DNA of 64,000 nucleotides from Halieaceae bacterium (GCA_902631395.1 CACOYM010000002.1:62001-126000), one strand, 5' to 3'; positions 1 to 10,820 are shown, counted from the first letter of the stretch. Made by a program: numbers and translations. The notes: a model not told the origin generated them from the sequence alone.

Positions 1-1749
1 GGCAGTGGAGACGGTGGCGATATAGGCGCTACTGACATTTTTTCTGGGCGTTTTAAATTTCGCTGGCAACCAACCGATCAACTCGACATAAATCTGGCAT
101 ATGAAATTGTTCGGGATCGCGGCGACCAACCCCCCTCTGTAAATGAGACACCGGAGGGAGGCTACCTCTGGAATCTTCTTGGATTTACAAGCGACGCTGG
201 CGGTGATCGTGTAAAGGTGGCTGGCGCCACTAACCGGAACGATCGGCTACTGCAGATGGGAAGTCGCGGCCATGAAATTGACGTCGACGGTGTCTATTTA
301 AATATAGATTGGGAAATTAATAGTTCATACAAGTTGAGTGTTTTTGGAGGACGCAGAGAGACAGATTCATGGTTGGCTAATACCTACACTGGTGAAGTCG
401 GACCAGTATCTCTTTTCGACGCCACGCGCCAGGATGAGAGAGAAACAACTCAACTCGAGATGCGCCTTGCCTCTGATCTCGACGGCTCGTTTAATTTTGT
501 GGCTGGCGCTTTTTATCAAGAGGATGAAACGCTGTTTGCGGTGTCGCAGGTGCTTGGGTTTGTGGACATGACCATTCCTTCTGCTGCTCTATTTGGTGAC
601 CCGCAGTTTTTTAATAACAATCCCCAAGTACTGTCAAACGGGCAAGACGCTGAGGCACTAGCACTTTATCTTGACGGCACTCTGGAGCTAAGTGAGTCTT
701 GGACACTTGGCGCAGGTATCCGGTACACCGATGAAGAGAAAAAGTGGACTGGCAGAAACCAAGTTTTCATTCAAGCGCTTGATGGGGGTTTTGATCCTAA
801 TCTGAATTGGCAGACCCTAGGAGAGCCATTGGATGCGTCTGATTTTGCTCGATACCCTACAGGCGTGGTCCGTGACGAAGAATCTTGGTCAGAACCAACA
901 TGGCGAGTGACGCTTGATTACACGCCAAGCAATGATCTCTATTTCTATGGGACCTATTCACGGGGTTTTAAGAGTGGAGGGTATAACGACCAAACGGGCA
1001 CTGGCGGTAACCCCATAGAACCACTGCAAGCTCGCCCGACTGACCCTGAGACCGCCGACTCCTTTGAAGTGGGCATGCGGTCAGAGTGGCTTGAAGAACA
1101 ACTCCGCTTGAATCTAACCGGTTTCTACGTGACCTATGACGACTCTCAGCAGCAACTCCTCGCTGAAATTGAGGCGGATCGCGACGGTGACGGTATCAAC
1201 GAAAGTACATTCCAAGAAACACGCTTTTTCAATGCCGCTGAAATTGAGGTCTATGGATTTGAAGCGGAGACTGTATGGCAGGTTACTGACCGTTTCCGCG
1301 TGCAAGGTAGCCTTGGATGGATGGAATCCGAGTTTAAGGAGTTCCAAGCGGACACCAATTTCGACGGTAATATCGACACATCCCTGGACGGCAATCCAGT
1401 CGCCAGGGCGCCTGAGCTGACCTACAACCTAGATTTAATATTTGATCAAAATCTTGCTAGTGGAACTTTGGGATGGAATCTGAACGTAAATTATGTTGAT
1501 GAGGCAACTTATGCCTACACCTCAGTACCAAGCACTCCAGACGGTATTACCGACGAGCGGACTTTGGTCAATGCAGCCGTAACCTATCGTCCCGATGGCG
1601 GATCTTGGTGGGTTAGGGCTTTCGGCAAAAACCTCACAGACGAGGAATACCGTCTTGGGGAGCTCCCAGTTGCAAACCTTTGGGTGATGTCATTCTACGG
1701 CCAGCCGGTCACCTTCGGTATTGAAGGGGGAATCGACTTCGCTTGGTAG
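1..1749 (+). CDS. TonB-dependent receptor, C-terminal part (truncated by window start)
   Basis: Frame 1 is open from base 1 to the stop at 1749. Beta-barrel style repeats (LYFYGTYSRGFKSGGYND, DSFEVGMRSEW) and C-terminal FGKNLTDEEYR typical of TonB receptors; ends in aromatic W. Confidence 0.9.
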   Translation, partial: GSGDGGDIGATDIFSGRFKFRWQPTDQLDINLAYEIVRDRGDQPPSVNETPEGGYLWNLLGFTSDAGGDRVKVAGATNRNDRLLQMGSRGHEIDVDGVYLNIDWEINSSYKLSVFGGRRETDSWLANTYTGEVGPVSLFDATRQDERETTQLEMRLASDLDGSFNFVAGAFYQEDETLFAVSQVLGFVDMTIPSAALFGDPQFFNNNPQVLSNGQDAEALALYLDGTLELSESWTLGAGIRYTDEEKKWTGRNQVFIQALDGGFDPNLNWQTLGEPLDASDFARYPTGVVRDEESWSEPTWRVTLDYTPSNDLYFYGTYSRGFKSGGYNDQTGTGGNPIEPLQARPTDPETADSFEVGMRSEWLEEQLRLNLTGFYVTYDDSQQQLLAEIEADRDGDGINESTFQETRFFNAAEIEVYGFEAETVWQVTDRFRVQGSLGWMESEFKEFQADTNFDGNIDTSLDGNPVARAPELTYNLDLIFDQNLASGTLGWNLNVNYVDEATYAYTSVPSTPDGITDERTLVNAAVTYRPDGGSWWVRAFGKNLTDEEYRLGELPVANLWVMSFYGQPVTFGIEGGIDFAW

Positions 1750-1816
1750 TTACTGTCAGTTTTTCGGAAACGATTGCAAGCGAAGGCTCTACTTAGAGTA
1801 TGGAAGCTTCCTCTTA

Positions 1817-1839
1817 GGCCCCAATTTGGGGCCTTTTTT
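1817..1839 (+). terminator. Rho-independent terminator after TonB receptor
   Basis: GGCCCC-AATTT-GGGGCC followed by TTTTTT. Confidence 0.8.
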
Positions 1840-1840
1840 G

Positions 1841-2785
1841 TTACTGGCTGCTCTCCTTAACTGCACCCTCGCGGGTGATGTTATACCCAAAGCGCGGAAA
1901 CCATACTTGCGCTTCAAAACCCGCCAGGGGCGTGACCGCTAATACCACCTGCTCGTGATCTACGGCGAGGAGGCGGCCGTTAGCTCGGCCGCGATCAGCA
2001 GAGCCAGCTGAAACTTGCACGCTTTGACCCACCCATTCCTTCAGAGGCTCATCTTGAGGCGTTGAAGGATATGCTCTTGGTTCGGCAGCTTTGAGCGCCT
2101 CCCACGCGACCTCAATATCAGCATCAGTACGTTGACCCGTGCCCAGTGACAACAAGCGCTCGTACCACGCCGTCACGCCTGAATATCTCTCAACAATAGG
2201 CAATAAATCGGGTAGAGCACTATGGATCATCCAAACCATGCCCCAAACATGAATATCCCAGCTGTCTGCTTGCTCACCACCGAGATAATTTCCGCGAAGC
2301 GCTAGCTCTGCCTCCACTGCCCCAAAATAAGCGCGAACCTGACTGCAGCGGTCGGAATCACCGGCTATCAGCTTATCAAACTCAACATCGGGAAAGACAC
2401 GTTTTCGATCGGCAAGGAAGTCAGCGTCCCACTGACTCTGATAGGCAGCCAGCGCGGAATGCAGAAGTGGCGTGAATAACCGCTCACCCCAGGCGTATAG
2501 AGCACCATCACTCAAAGGCCCCCTCGCATTAATGGCGGGCAAATCCGGTGCGGCGTGATCAAGCGCTCTGGCAACCATCCAATTATCAACAAATACATCA
2601 GCGCCCATCTGCAGCACCGGTGTGCCGCGATATCCCCCCGTCAGCGCTTCGACGTGCGGCTTAGGCGCGATCATCGGCATCTCAACGCTGATCCAGGACA
2701 AATCCTTGAGCCCCAACATCTTTTGCGCCTTCTGCGAAAACGGCGAAATATCGTATTGGTGAAGAATGATCGGCGTTGTGGTCAT
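1841..2785 (-). CDS. Glutathione S-transferase family protein with C-terminal extension
   Basis: N-terminal thioredoxin-like stretch (ILHQYDISPFSQKAQKMLGLKDL...GTPVLQMGADVFVDN) then GST-C-like helices; extra ~70 aa at C-terminus. Confidence 0.75.
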   Translation of the reverse strand: MTTTPIILHQYDISPFSQKAQKMLGLKDLSWISVEMPMIAPKPHVEALTGGYRGTPVLQMGADVFVDNWMVARALDHAAPDLPAINARGPLSDGALYAWGERLFTPLLHSALAAYQSQWDADFLADRKRVFPDVEFDKLIAGDSDRCSQVRAYFGAVEAELALRGNYLGGEQADSWDIHVWGMVWMIHSALPDLLPIVERYSGVTAWYERLLSLGTGQRTDADIEVAWEALKAAEPRAYPSTPQDEPLKEWVGQSVQVSAGSADRGRANGRLLAVDHEQVVLAVTPLAGFEAQVWFPRFGYNITREGAVKESSQ

Positions 2786-2913
2786 AATGGCGGCTTCCCT
2801 TGGTCCACTAGCTGTTTCCGAACCCTGAGGGTATGCGCAGGACCCGTCAAGATGCCATGACAGTTACTGCGAAAAGTTTGAGCGCCGGGATACTCAGCCG
2901 CTAAGCTTAAGCG

Positions 2914-3729
2914 ATGGGCACACTATCTGATTTCTCCCGTATAGTCGCCGACACTGTATCTGCGATGGGTCATAGCGAATTCTCTCGTGTATTGAGTGAT
3001 GGCGTCCAGGAACTCATGTCTGCGGACGACATTTCACTCATTCGCTACTACCAGTCCGGGGCACCCACGATCGAATACACCGGCGCCCCAAAGCGGCGCG
3101 GCAAAACAACACTGAACCGTTATGTAAAAGGGCCTTTTCTATTAGACCCCTTTTACCGCGCTGCTTCTGTGCACCGACAGTACGGTGTCTTCAAACTCTC
3201 TACGCTCGCACCGACGGGCTTTAAGGAGAGCGAATATTTTCGGACCTGGTATCACAACTGCGGCTTCACGGACGAATGCGGTATGTTGGTCAAATTGGAT
3301 GATGGCTTTGTAAATCTAGCCCTAGGGATGACAGATAGTGGTCGCAGGTTCACTAAACGACATATTGATCGCCTGAGGGTGATCTTTCCTGCGATCGAAG
3401 CGTTAATTCGCCAGCACTGGGCCGCAGTGCCGCCCGCTACCGCTAAATCTGATCTGCGCAATCGCCTTCATTCGGCGCTGGGAGCATTTGGCTCCTCAGT
3501 CTTAACCCGCCGAGAGCAGCAAGTGATCGAACTAATTTTGCTAGGACACAGCACCCGGCTGGTGGCCGAAAAGCTCGGTATTTCAGCGGAGACCGCGAAA
3601 CTGCACAGGAAACACGCCTACGCCAAACTGGATATTTCGTCACAAGCTGAGCTCTTTTATCTATTCGTTGATGCGCTGGCGAGCCACACAGGCGCCAGCG
3701 GTGAAGATCCATTGCTGTCCTATCACTGA
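2914..3729 (+). CDS. LuxR-family transcriptional regulator
   Basis: C-terminal LuxR HTH (LTRREQQVIELILLGHSTRLVAEKLGISAETAKLHRKHAYAKLDISSQAEL). Confidence 0.85.
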   Translation: MGTLSDFSRIVADTVSAMGHSEFSRVLSDGVQELMSADDISLIRYYQSGAPTIEYTGAPKRRGKTTLNRYVKGPFLLDPFYRAASVHRQYGVFKLSTLAPTGFKESEYFRTWYHNCGFTDECGMLVKLDDGFVNLALGMTDSGRRFTKRHIDRLRVIFPAIEALIRQHWAAVPPATAKSDLRNRLHSALGAFGSSVLTRREQQVIELILLGHSTRLVAEKLGISAETAKLHRKHAYAKLDISSQAELFYLFVDALASHTGASGEDPLLSYH

Positions 3730-3794
3730 GCTAAGCACTAGGACATCTAGCACCGAAAAAACAAGCGTCCCTCCACTTTGCCGTTTTTTACCTG

Positions 3795-4418
3795 CTATCG
3801 GGAGCCGCTCGCACCACTGATCAGCTGCGACCTGAGTGCTGGCTGTGGCGTGTCAGGATCTAACCAGATGCCACCAAAAAGAGGGCCAAAATCCACATCC
3901 TGGATGGCGCCAATAAATTCACCATTGAACCAGAACCCGCTGTGGCCACTGGCAGCCACGCTCAGTACCAAATTGTCACCCTCGGTGATATCGGGCCAAA
4001 TATCAGCGAGCCGCACCAACCACTCTGCTTGCATGGGATGGTTTCGTCCCTGCTCACGCCAGGCTTTATCGGTTTGTTCAATTAACTGATTGACAGTGAT
4101 ATCTCGGAGGTAGTGCAGCGAGAGTTGGTAAGGTCCTTGCCCTTGCCATTCGCCATTAGGCGTATGCAGCTCCGAGTCGTAGATATCCCAAAAAAGCACT
4201 CTCAATCGTGCTTTACCCACCCTCTGCCATTTGTCTATTGAGAGCGGTGAAGCTGCCTCTGCCGGGACCAAAGGTGCGCGGTTGACAACATTGACGTCAG
4301 CGGCAAGCACTAAACCCGACTCAGTAGATATTTCCGATGAGGAAACGGACCCATAGTCGGCGAGAGCATCAACGGCCAAACACCACAGCAGCGCAGGTAT
4401 ACACCGGGCAACTCTCAT
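3795..4418 (-). CDS. Chalcone isomerase-like family periplasmic protein
   Basis: Motif GKARLRVLFWDIYDSELHTPNG...LHYLRDITVNQLIEQTDKAW resembles the bacterial chalcone-isomerase-like family. Confidence 0.7.
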   Translation of the reverse strand: MRVARCIPALLWCLAVDALADYGSVSSSEISTESGLVLAADVNVVNRAPLVPAEAASPLSIDKWQRVGKARLRVLFWDIYDSELHTPNGEWQGQGPYQLSLHYLRDITVNQLIEQTDKAWREQGRNHPMQAEWLVRLADIWPDITEGDNLVLSVAASGHSGFWFNGEFIGAIQDVDFGPLFGGIWLDPDTPQPALRSQLISGASGSR

Positions 4419-4915
4419 TGAGCAGGCGCCATGTGATGACTAATTCGATACAAAATCGGTAACAACACAATCCACACTGCTACTAGCACAGCAGCGCTGA
4501 CCGTCGCACCGAGCGGCAATGACACCGCGCCAAACCCTGCGCCGACCATGTAATTAAAGGGTACTGCTACACCGCCGAGTACAGCTGCTAACCATAATGA
4601 CTGCCCGATTTTCGCAAAACTGCGATAGATCGCCGCCGCAAAAACCCACCACAGCACAATCAGCCAAAGGGGCACCAGAGTCGCGACACCGAAATCAAAT
4701 ACTCCTATCAGCGTTAGCAAGACATCCACAGTGATGCCGGCTGCCGCAACCGGTAAGAGCCTCTTCGCCTCAGCTAAGCGACCTTCGACGAGAAAAAAAT
4801 GCAACGCGAGGGATAACAGCGACACAGGCACCCAGGACTCACGTCCAATCACACAGCAGAACCAAGTGGCCTGAAACCAAGCGGCGTTAAACCAGAATCG
4901 ATCAACCAGCTTCAT
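4415..4915 (-). CDS. DUF2878-like membrane protein
   Basis: Multi-TM, begins FWFNAAWFQATWFCCVIG as in DUF2878 proteins; overlaps next gene by 4 nt. Confidence 0.7.
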   Translation of the reverse strand: MKLVDRFWFNAAWFQATWFCCVIGRESWVPVSLLSLALHFFLVEGRLAEAKRLLPVAAAGITVDVLLTLIGVFDFGVATLVPLWLIVLWWVFAAAIYRSFAKIGQSLWLAAVLGGVAVPFNYMVGAGFGAVSLPLGATVSAAVLVAVWIVLLPILYRISHHMAPAQ

Positions 4916-4949
4916 ACCAGTTTAAATACGTCGCCCCGCTGGGCCCAGA

Positions 4950-6329
4950 TCAAGTGGCAGACGGCATCACACCGTAATGCTGAGCGGTACGATCCAGTGC
5001 GACCACCAGTTGATCAACAAGGAAGTCGATCTCGGCACGCTCAGTAACAAAGGGTGGCGCCATGATCATCGCGTCACCTGTCTGCCGCACCATTAAGCCC
5101 TGTGTGATCGCTGTGTCGCGGCAGTGAACCGCTGCCGCGGACTCTGGTGCCAGCCGCTCCCGCGATAATTTATCGCGCACGAGCTCGGCAGCGGCGAACA
5201 ATCCCTTCACGCGCACCTGGCCGACGATGGGATGATCGGCTAACTCACTCAATCGACTCGCAAAATATGGTGCTAACTCGACAACACCCTGCTCAATGAT
5301 GCGTGTTTCCTCAAGAATATCCAGCGTAGCTAATCCCGCAGCGCAGGAAGCCGGGTGGCCCGAGTAGGTTAGTCCGTGGGCAAATTCACCCCCACCAGAG
5401 AGCAGGACACTGGAGATTTTATCGCTGACCAAGCAGCCCCCAAGCGGCATGTAACCGTTTGTCACTGCTTTGGCGAAGGTGACGAGATCTGGCTCAATAC
5501 CGTAAGTCTCGAAACCGAACCACTTTCCTGTGCGTCCAAACCCACAGATCACCTCGTCGGAAATTAGCAGAACGTCTCGCTCATCCAGAATGCGCTTCAC
5601 CTCTGGCCAGTAGGATTCGGGTGGAACAATCACCCCGCCCGCGCCCTGGACAGGCTCGGCAATAAAGGCCGCGACCCTGTCTTCGCCGAGTTTATCGATT
5701 TTGCGCTCCAACTCACGCGCGGCGGCAATGCCAAAGGCGTCCGGATTCAGTTCCGCGCCCTCTTCAAACCAGTGGGGTTGCTGAATATGGTGAACATAGT
5801 CGAGACCCATAGTTTGCTTATGCATCGCAGACATACCCCCTAACGATGACGCGCCGATGGTGCTGCCGTGATATGCATTGTGCCTGCTGATGATCAACTT
5901 CTTGTCTGGCTTGCCCAGCAAATCAAAGTAACGGTGAACAAATTTGATTTGGGTGTCATTGGCCTCAGAGCCAGAGTTAGTGAAGAAAACATGCTGGAAC
6001 CGCTCGGGTGTGACCTCGCACAGTCGCGCCGCCAGCTCCGTGGCAGGCTGGTTCGAGCATCTGAAGAAGTTGTTATAGAAAGGCAACTCGGCCAGCTGTT
6101 CCGCAACGGCCCGCTTGATCCGATCCTGACTGTACCCGAGGTTGCAACACCACAACCCTGACATGCCGTCCTGAATTTTATTGCCATCGGAGTCGTAGAT
6201 ATAGATGTGCTCAGCGCGACTAACAATACGCCCGCCATTCTGTGCATAGTCCTCAAAGTCAGTGAATGGGTGCAAATGATGCGCCTTATCCAACTGCTTG
6301 AGTGCTTGCGTATCGAGCTTAGCGGTCAT
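4950..6329 (-). CDS. Class-III PLP-dependent aminotransferase (omega-aminotransferase type)
   Basis: HPFTDF...DGMSGLWCCNLGY, NSGSEANDTQIK, ISDEVICGFGRTGKWFG, TFAKAVTNGYMPLGG. Confidence 0.92.
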   Translation of the reverse strand: MTAKLDTQALKQLDKAHHLHPFTDFEDYAQNGGRIVSRAEHIYIYDSDGNKIQDGMSGLWCCNLGYSQDRIKRAVAEQLAELPFYNNFFRCSNQPATELAARLCEVTPERFQHVFFTNSGSEANDTQIKFVHRYFDLLGKPDKKLIISRHNAYHGSTIGASSLGGMSAMHKQTMGLDYVHHIQQPHWFEEGAELNPDAFGIAAARELERKIDKLGEDRVAAFIAEPVQGAGGVIVPPESYWPEVKRILDERDVLLISDEVICGFGRTGKWFGFETYGIEPDLVTFAKAVTNGYMPLGGCLVSDKISSVLLSGGGEFAHGLTYSGHPASCAAGLATLDILEETRIIEQGVVELAPYFASRLSELADHPIVGQVRVKGLFAAAELVRDKLSRERLAPESAAAVHCRDTAITQGLMVRQTGDAMIMAPPFVTERAEIDFLVDQLVVALDRTAQHYGVMPSAT

Positions 6330-6635
6330 GGTGCTTTCCTCTGAGCAGTATGCCCTGTCGTAGGTTTTTTGCGCCGTCGTTTTAGCGATTTACGGCGCGG
6401 CTAAATTTAGCGCAACTAAAGCTGGCGTCGCGTTATGGCTAGAGCCTGTGTGTCGTATGTCAAATACAGGGCTTCAGTATCACACCCGATACAATTGCTG
6501 TCAGTAACCCCATAGGGAGAGCTTTCTGGACAGCGCGGCCGTTGACACGCAAACTCCCGCATCATCAAATGAGGACCTAAGTCACTGCAACGTGTCGCTG
6601 AACAATACCGCGGACTCGTTTACCCGTGGGGCAGG

Positions 6636-7670
6636 TTGGAGCACCCGGGCGACGAGCCTTTTGAGGTGGCACCCGGTGTTTGGTGGGTCCGGTTTGTCAT
6701 GCCCGGACCTCTGAACCACATCAATCTGTGGCTGCTAGAAGATGGCGATGGCTGGACAATTGTTGATACGTGTCTCAACCTCGATTCAGCCAAAGCACAG
6801 TGGGAGAGCCTGTTTGACGGCTTCATGGCAAGTAAGCCCGTCAAACGTGTCATCTGCACGCACATGCATCCGGATCATATTGGGCTCGCAGGCTGGCTAT
6901 GTGCGCGTTTCAGCTGCGACCTGCACATGACGCAGGCCGAGTTTCTCACCGGCAGTCTCATAATGGGCTACACCGGAGAACAAGCACCTGAGGCAGCGAC
7001 CACCTTCTACCACCGCACCGGATTTTCATGCTCACAGCTGGATAACTACCGGCAGCGCTTTGGCAGCTTCGGTCAATTTGTCACACCACTTCCTCACAAA
7101 TATCAGCGGCTGAGTGACCGACAAACTCTGTCTATTGGGGGTCGTTATTGGGAGATTGTGACCGGAGAGGGTCATTCCCCTGAACATGCCTGCCTCTACT
7201 GCCCTGCGCTGCGACTAGTCATTGCCGGAGATCAGATTCTCCCGCGCATTACACCCAACGTGTCAGTGTTCCCCACCGAACCCGATGGCAACCCTCTAGA
7301 AGCATGGTTGGCCTCGAGCACGCGGCTGTTAGATGTGTTGCCCGATGATTTATTAGTGCTACCGGCGCACCAGGCACCATTCACAGGTGTCCGTGTCAGG
7401 CTCAATCAGATCATTGACAGCCATCGCCTCGCCTTAGCGAACCTGTATGACTTGCTGATGGAACCCAAAGTGCTACCCGAGTGCTTTTACTGTATGTTCG
7501 GACGCGAAATCGGTGACGAAGAGATTCAGATGGCGACAGGCGAGACGGTAGCGCACTTAAATTACCTTTGGCATCGCGGCAACATCGGACGTCAGGTCAA
7601 TACCGGTGGCCGATACGAGTACCAATCCGATCCCGCTGCACGTTACATAGACGCAGACTGGGCACAGTGA
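6636..7670 (+). CDS. MBL-fold metallo-hydrolase
   Basis: HMHPDHIG metal motif, GEGHSPEHACLYCP, IAGDQILPRITPNVS. Start codon uncertain (TTG at 6636; frame open upstream to 6573). Confidence 0.85.
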   Translation: MEHPGDEPFEVAPGVWWVRFVMPGPLNHINLWLLEDGDGWTIVDTCLNLDSAKAQWESLFDGFMASKPVKRVICTHMHPDHIGLAGWLCARFSCDLHMTQAEFLTGSLIMGYTGEQAPEAATTFYHRTGFSCSQLDNYRQRFGSFGQFVTPLPHKYQRLSDRQTLSIGGRYWEIVTGEGHSPEHACLYCPALRLVIAGDQILPRITPNVSVFPTEPDGNPLEAWLASSTRLLDVLPDDLLVLPAHQAPFTGVRVRLNQIIDSHRLALANLYDLLMEPKVLPECFYCMFGREIGDEEIQMATGETVAHLNYLWHRGNIGRQVNTGGRYEYQSDPAARYIDADWAQ

Positions 7671-8551
7671 AGATTCTCCTGAATAGACTCAAGGTCGCCG
7701 CATACCGATGGTACTACAGACGTATGAATCGACTAGCGTGGGAAAATACCGATCTTCCTGAAATCAATACAAGCTCTTTACAACTTCCCCTTCCAGAGTT
7801 TTCCGTAGCGACGCGGATGTATCACGGATCACCTAAACGACCCCTAATCATTTATTTTCACGGTGGCGGTTGGACGATTGGTGACTTGGAGACGCATCAC
7901 CCCTTTTGCCTACTGTTGGCAGCACGGACGAACTGCTCGCTTATGTCCATCGATTATCGTTTGGCACCGGAATATCCTTTTCCTGCTGCTCATGAAGACG
8001 CAATGGCGGCATCGCGCTGGATTATCGACAACCTTAACGCTTTGGCACCCAATAACGGTGAGGTAGTGATAGCAGGAGACAGTGCGGGGGGCAATCTTAC
8101 CCTCGCAACAGCAGCAAGAATGCCAGATGAACCTCGATTGAGGGGCTGTCTAATGATTTATCCCGCCACGCAGCACTACCACGCTGACATGCGCTCATAT
8201 ACTGAGCATGCCAACAGTGGGCCTCTAACGACACCCATCATGCGCTGGTTTACTGATACCTACCTGAGCGGCCTGGCGCCAGCAGATCCGTCAATAGAAA
8301 TAATGTTCCCGGGGCGGCGGACCTCGTTCAACGGATTCCCTCGCTCACTGCTCGTTACCGCTGAGAAAGACCCTCTCCGGGATGATGGCAGGAGACTCTA
8401 CAAAGCATTGTTGACAGCGCGGGTTAACGTGCAGCACGAACACTTTATTGAGGAGGCTCATGGATTCCCGTGCTCCGAGGGACCCACCCCAGCGCACGAG
8501 CGCTTCATGTCACTGGCGACAGAGTGGATACAACAGATTAGCGCGCCGTAA
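7667..8551 (+). CDS. Alpha/beta hydrolase (HSL-type esterase)
   Basis: HGGGWTIGDLETH oxyanion motif, GDSAGGNL nucleophile, EEAHGF catalytic His. GTG start at 7667 overlaps the upstream stop (GTGA). Confidence 0.85.
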   Translation: MKILLNRLKVAAYRWYYRRMNRLAWENTDLPEINTSSLQLPLPEFSVATRMYHGSPKRPLIIYFHGGGWTIGDLETHHPFCLLLAARTNCSLMSIDYRLAPEYPFPAAHEDAMAASRWIIDNLNALAPNNGEVVIAGDSAGGNLTLATAARMPDEPRLRGCLMIYPATQHYHADMRSYTEHANSGPLTTPIMRWFTDTYLSGLAPADPSIEIMFPGRRTSFNGFPRSLLVTAEKDPLRDDGRRLYKALLTARVNVQHEHFIEEAHGFPCSEGPTPAHERFMSLATEWIQQISAP

Positions 8552-9749
8552 TCAGCTCCAACGTGTCTATCATCTCGGTTTTTGTCAGAAGTCGCGGCGA
8601 GACGTAGCCATCACCCTCATCCATCGCCGCTTCCACGATCGCTTTCCAGTCTGCCGGCTGAATTCGTGCATCAGTGTTGGCAATGCCAACTTTAGCGATA
8701 AGGTCGGAGACGGCTTCGACAAAAGCCAACGCCCGAACTGCGGACGAAGCCGCATCCGACACGTCTGTGACTAAAGCCAATTCGGCAAGTGCCTCTTCCG
8801 CTTCAACTAAACAAGCTCTCAAAACATGCGGCATCACCAGCGCATTGGCCTGGCCATGCGGAATGCCGTAACGAGCGCCAAGCTGGTGCGCGATTGCGTG
8901 AACATTGCCGACACCGACCTGATTTATCGCAATACCCGCATGGTAAGCAGCGACTGCCATTCCCTGGCGCGCCTCGAGATCTTCCGGATGATCAACCGCC
9001 TGTTGAAGCCAACGGAATACGCCCTGCACCGCGAGGCGGCCATTTTCCTTTCGGGTGCCGCGATCCCAGATACAAATATAAGCTTCAATTCCGTGGGTCA
9101 GCGCATCAATGCCAGTGCAAGCCGTCACTGGAGCAGGCAACCCGAGCAGTAAATCAGGGTCTAATGCCACCGCTTGAGGCAGCAACCCGTCGCCCACAAT
9201 GATATGCTTAAGTTGCTCTGCGGGGTCCTTGATCACAGCACCCATAGTGGCCTCACTGCCCGTACCAGACGTCGTGGGAATCGCATAGATCGGCAGAATA
9301 TCATCCGGAATCTTGTTCAATCCTACCCACTTGTCCGGTGACTCATCACTGGATCGTGTGCAGGCGATGATTTTTGCCGCGTCCATCGAGGAGCCGCCAC
9401 CGACTGCAACGATAGCTGTACATCCTGCCGACCTTAGTACCTCTCGGCCCTGGATAACGTGCGCGAAGGTGGGGTCAGGGTCGACGCCCGAGTACCAATG
9501 AAGATTCACACCCGCTTCCGCCAGACCGGTCAACGCCCGCTCTGCCAACCCAAGCTCTTTCAGCGCCTTATCCGTGACGACCAGCACATCGGTATGACCG
9601 ATATCTGCTACGCGTCGGCATAAATCCTGCGCGGAACCCCGGCCAACGTAGGAGAGATGAACACCTGCCGCCTTATTGCCAATTAGCAGCTTGACGAGTC
9701 CCAACCTGAAACCGCGCTTTAATCGCCTGAGCGGCATCGAACGAAACAT
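8538..9749 (-). CDS. Iron-containing alcohol dehydrogenase
   Basis: AVGGGSSMDAAKIIA, PTTSGTGSEAT, TGIDALTHGIEAYI, HAIAHQLGARYGIPHGQANALVMPHVL. Confidence 0.92.
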   Translation of the reverse strand: MFRSMPLRRLKRGFRLGLVKLLIGNKAAGVHLSYVGRGSAQDLCRRVADIGHTDVLVVTDKALKELGLAERALTGLAEAGVNLHWYSGVDPDPTFAHVIQGREVLRSAGCTAIVAVGGGSSMDAAKIIACTRSSDESPDKWVGLNKIPDDILPIYAIPTTSGTGSEATMGAVIKDPAEQLKHIIVGDGLLPQAVALDPDLLLGLPAPVTACTGIDALTHGIEAYICIWDRGTRKENGRLAVQGVFRWLQQAVDHPEDLEARQGMAVAAYHAGIAINQVGVGNVHAIAHQLGARYGIPHGQANALVMPHVLRACLVEAEEALAELALVTDVSDAASSAVRALAFVEAVSDLIAKVGIANTDARIQPADWKAIVEAAMDEGDGYVSPRLLTKTEMIDTLELITAR

Positions 9750-9833
9750 GATGAAAGCTCCCAGAAAGCCCGTCGTCGGGGTAGTCTAGTAACACCCCGC
9801 AGCTCATTTCAACAAGCCAGGTAAACCCAGACA

Positions 9834-10820
9834 ATGAATAGACATTACATCGCTTTCACGACACCGGAGACAGCGGACATCGTGACTGATTCAGCACCAA
9901 CCCCAAAGTCTGGCGAGGTGCTTATCAAGGTGAGCCATGCGGGCATCAACCGCGCTGACATGCTGCAAAGACTGGGACTGTACCCGCCGCCCGAGGACGC
10001 CTCACCCATACCGGGATTAGAGGTCGCAGGTGAGGTAATCGCCGTCGGCGCAGAGTGCGTCCATCTCCAGAAAGGCGACCGCGTCTGCGCGCTGACTCAC
10101 GGTGGGGGTTATGCGTCCGTCGCCCGAGCGCGCGAGGATCACTGCCTCTCTCTGCCGGAGACGCTCACTTACGAGCAGGGTGCCGCACTGCCCGAGGCGT
10201 TGCTGACCGTGTGGTACAACGTCTTCGAGCGAGGCCAACTAGCTGAGGGTGAGACGGTGCTAATTCATGGCGGCAGTAGCGGTATCGGCTCAATCGGCGT
10301 GCAAATGGCCCGTGTTATGGGTTCCATCGTGCTATCCACAGCGGGTTCTGCAGAGCGGTGCGAGGCAGTGCGCGCACTCGGCGCACGCTTTGCAGCCAAT
10401 CACCGCAAGGAAAACCTTTCAGCGCAATTTAAATCGGCGGGCTTTGCGGGGCAGGTCGACGTCATCCTGGACATTGCCGGGGGTGATCTAGTACAGACAA
10501 ACCTTGATCTGGCCGCGCCAGACGGCCGGATTGTCTGCATTGGTGCCATGCGCGGCATGCAAAGCGAGATCAACTTGGCGACGCTGTTTATGAAACGCCT
10601 GACGCTGACGGGAAGCACATTAAGAAGACTCGAGACCACCGAGAGAGCTCGGTGCTTTAGCGCCATCCGCGACCATATTTGGCCAAGAGTCGTCGCGGGC
10701 GACATTTGCCCCATCGTGGATAAAGTGTATCCCCTCAACAAGGTATTGGATGCTCATGAGCATATGCGCTTGGGGACACATTTTGGTAAGTTGGTACTCG
10801 ACTGCCAAATAGGGCGATAA
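9834..10820 (+). CDS. NAD(P)H quinone oxidoreductase (PIG3-like)
   Basis: VSHAGINRADMLQRLGLYPPPEDASPIPGLEVAGEV and IHGGSSGIGSIGVQMA. Confidence 0.9.
   Translation: MNRHYIAFTTPETADIVTDSAPTPKSGEVLIKVSHAGINRADMLQRLGLYPPPEDASPIPGLEVAGEVIAVGAECVHLQKGDRVCALTHGGGYASVARAREDHCLSLPETLTYEQGAALPEALLTVWYNVFERGQLAEGETVLIHGGSSGIGSIGVQMARVMGSIVLSTAGSAERCEAVRALGARFAANHRKENLSAQFKSAGFAGQVDVILDIAGGDLVQTNLDLAAPDGRIVCIGAMRGMQSEINLATLFMKRLTLTGSTLRRLETTERARCFSAIRDHIWPRVVAGDICPIVDKVYPLNKVLDAHEHMRLGTHFGKLVLDCQIGR

Noticed and set aside
8789-9202. 137-aa plus-strand ORF opposite the Fe-ADH gene
   Set aside because: No recognisable motif and overlaps a well-supported CDS on the other strand.
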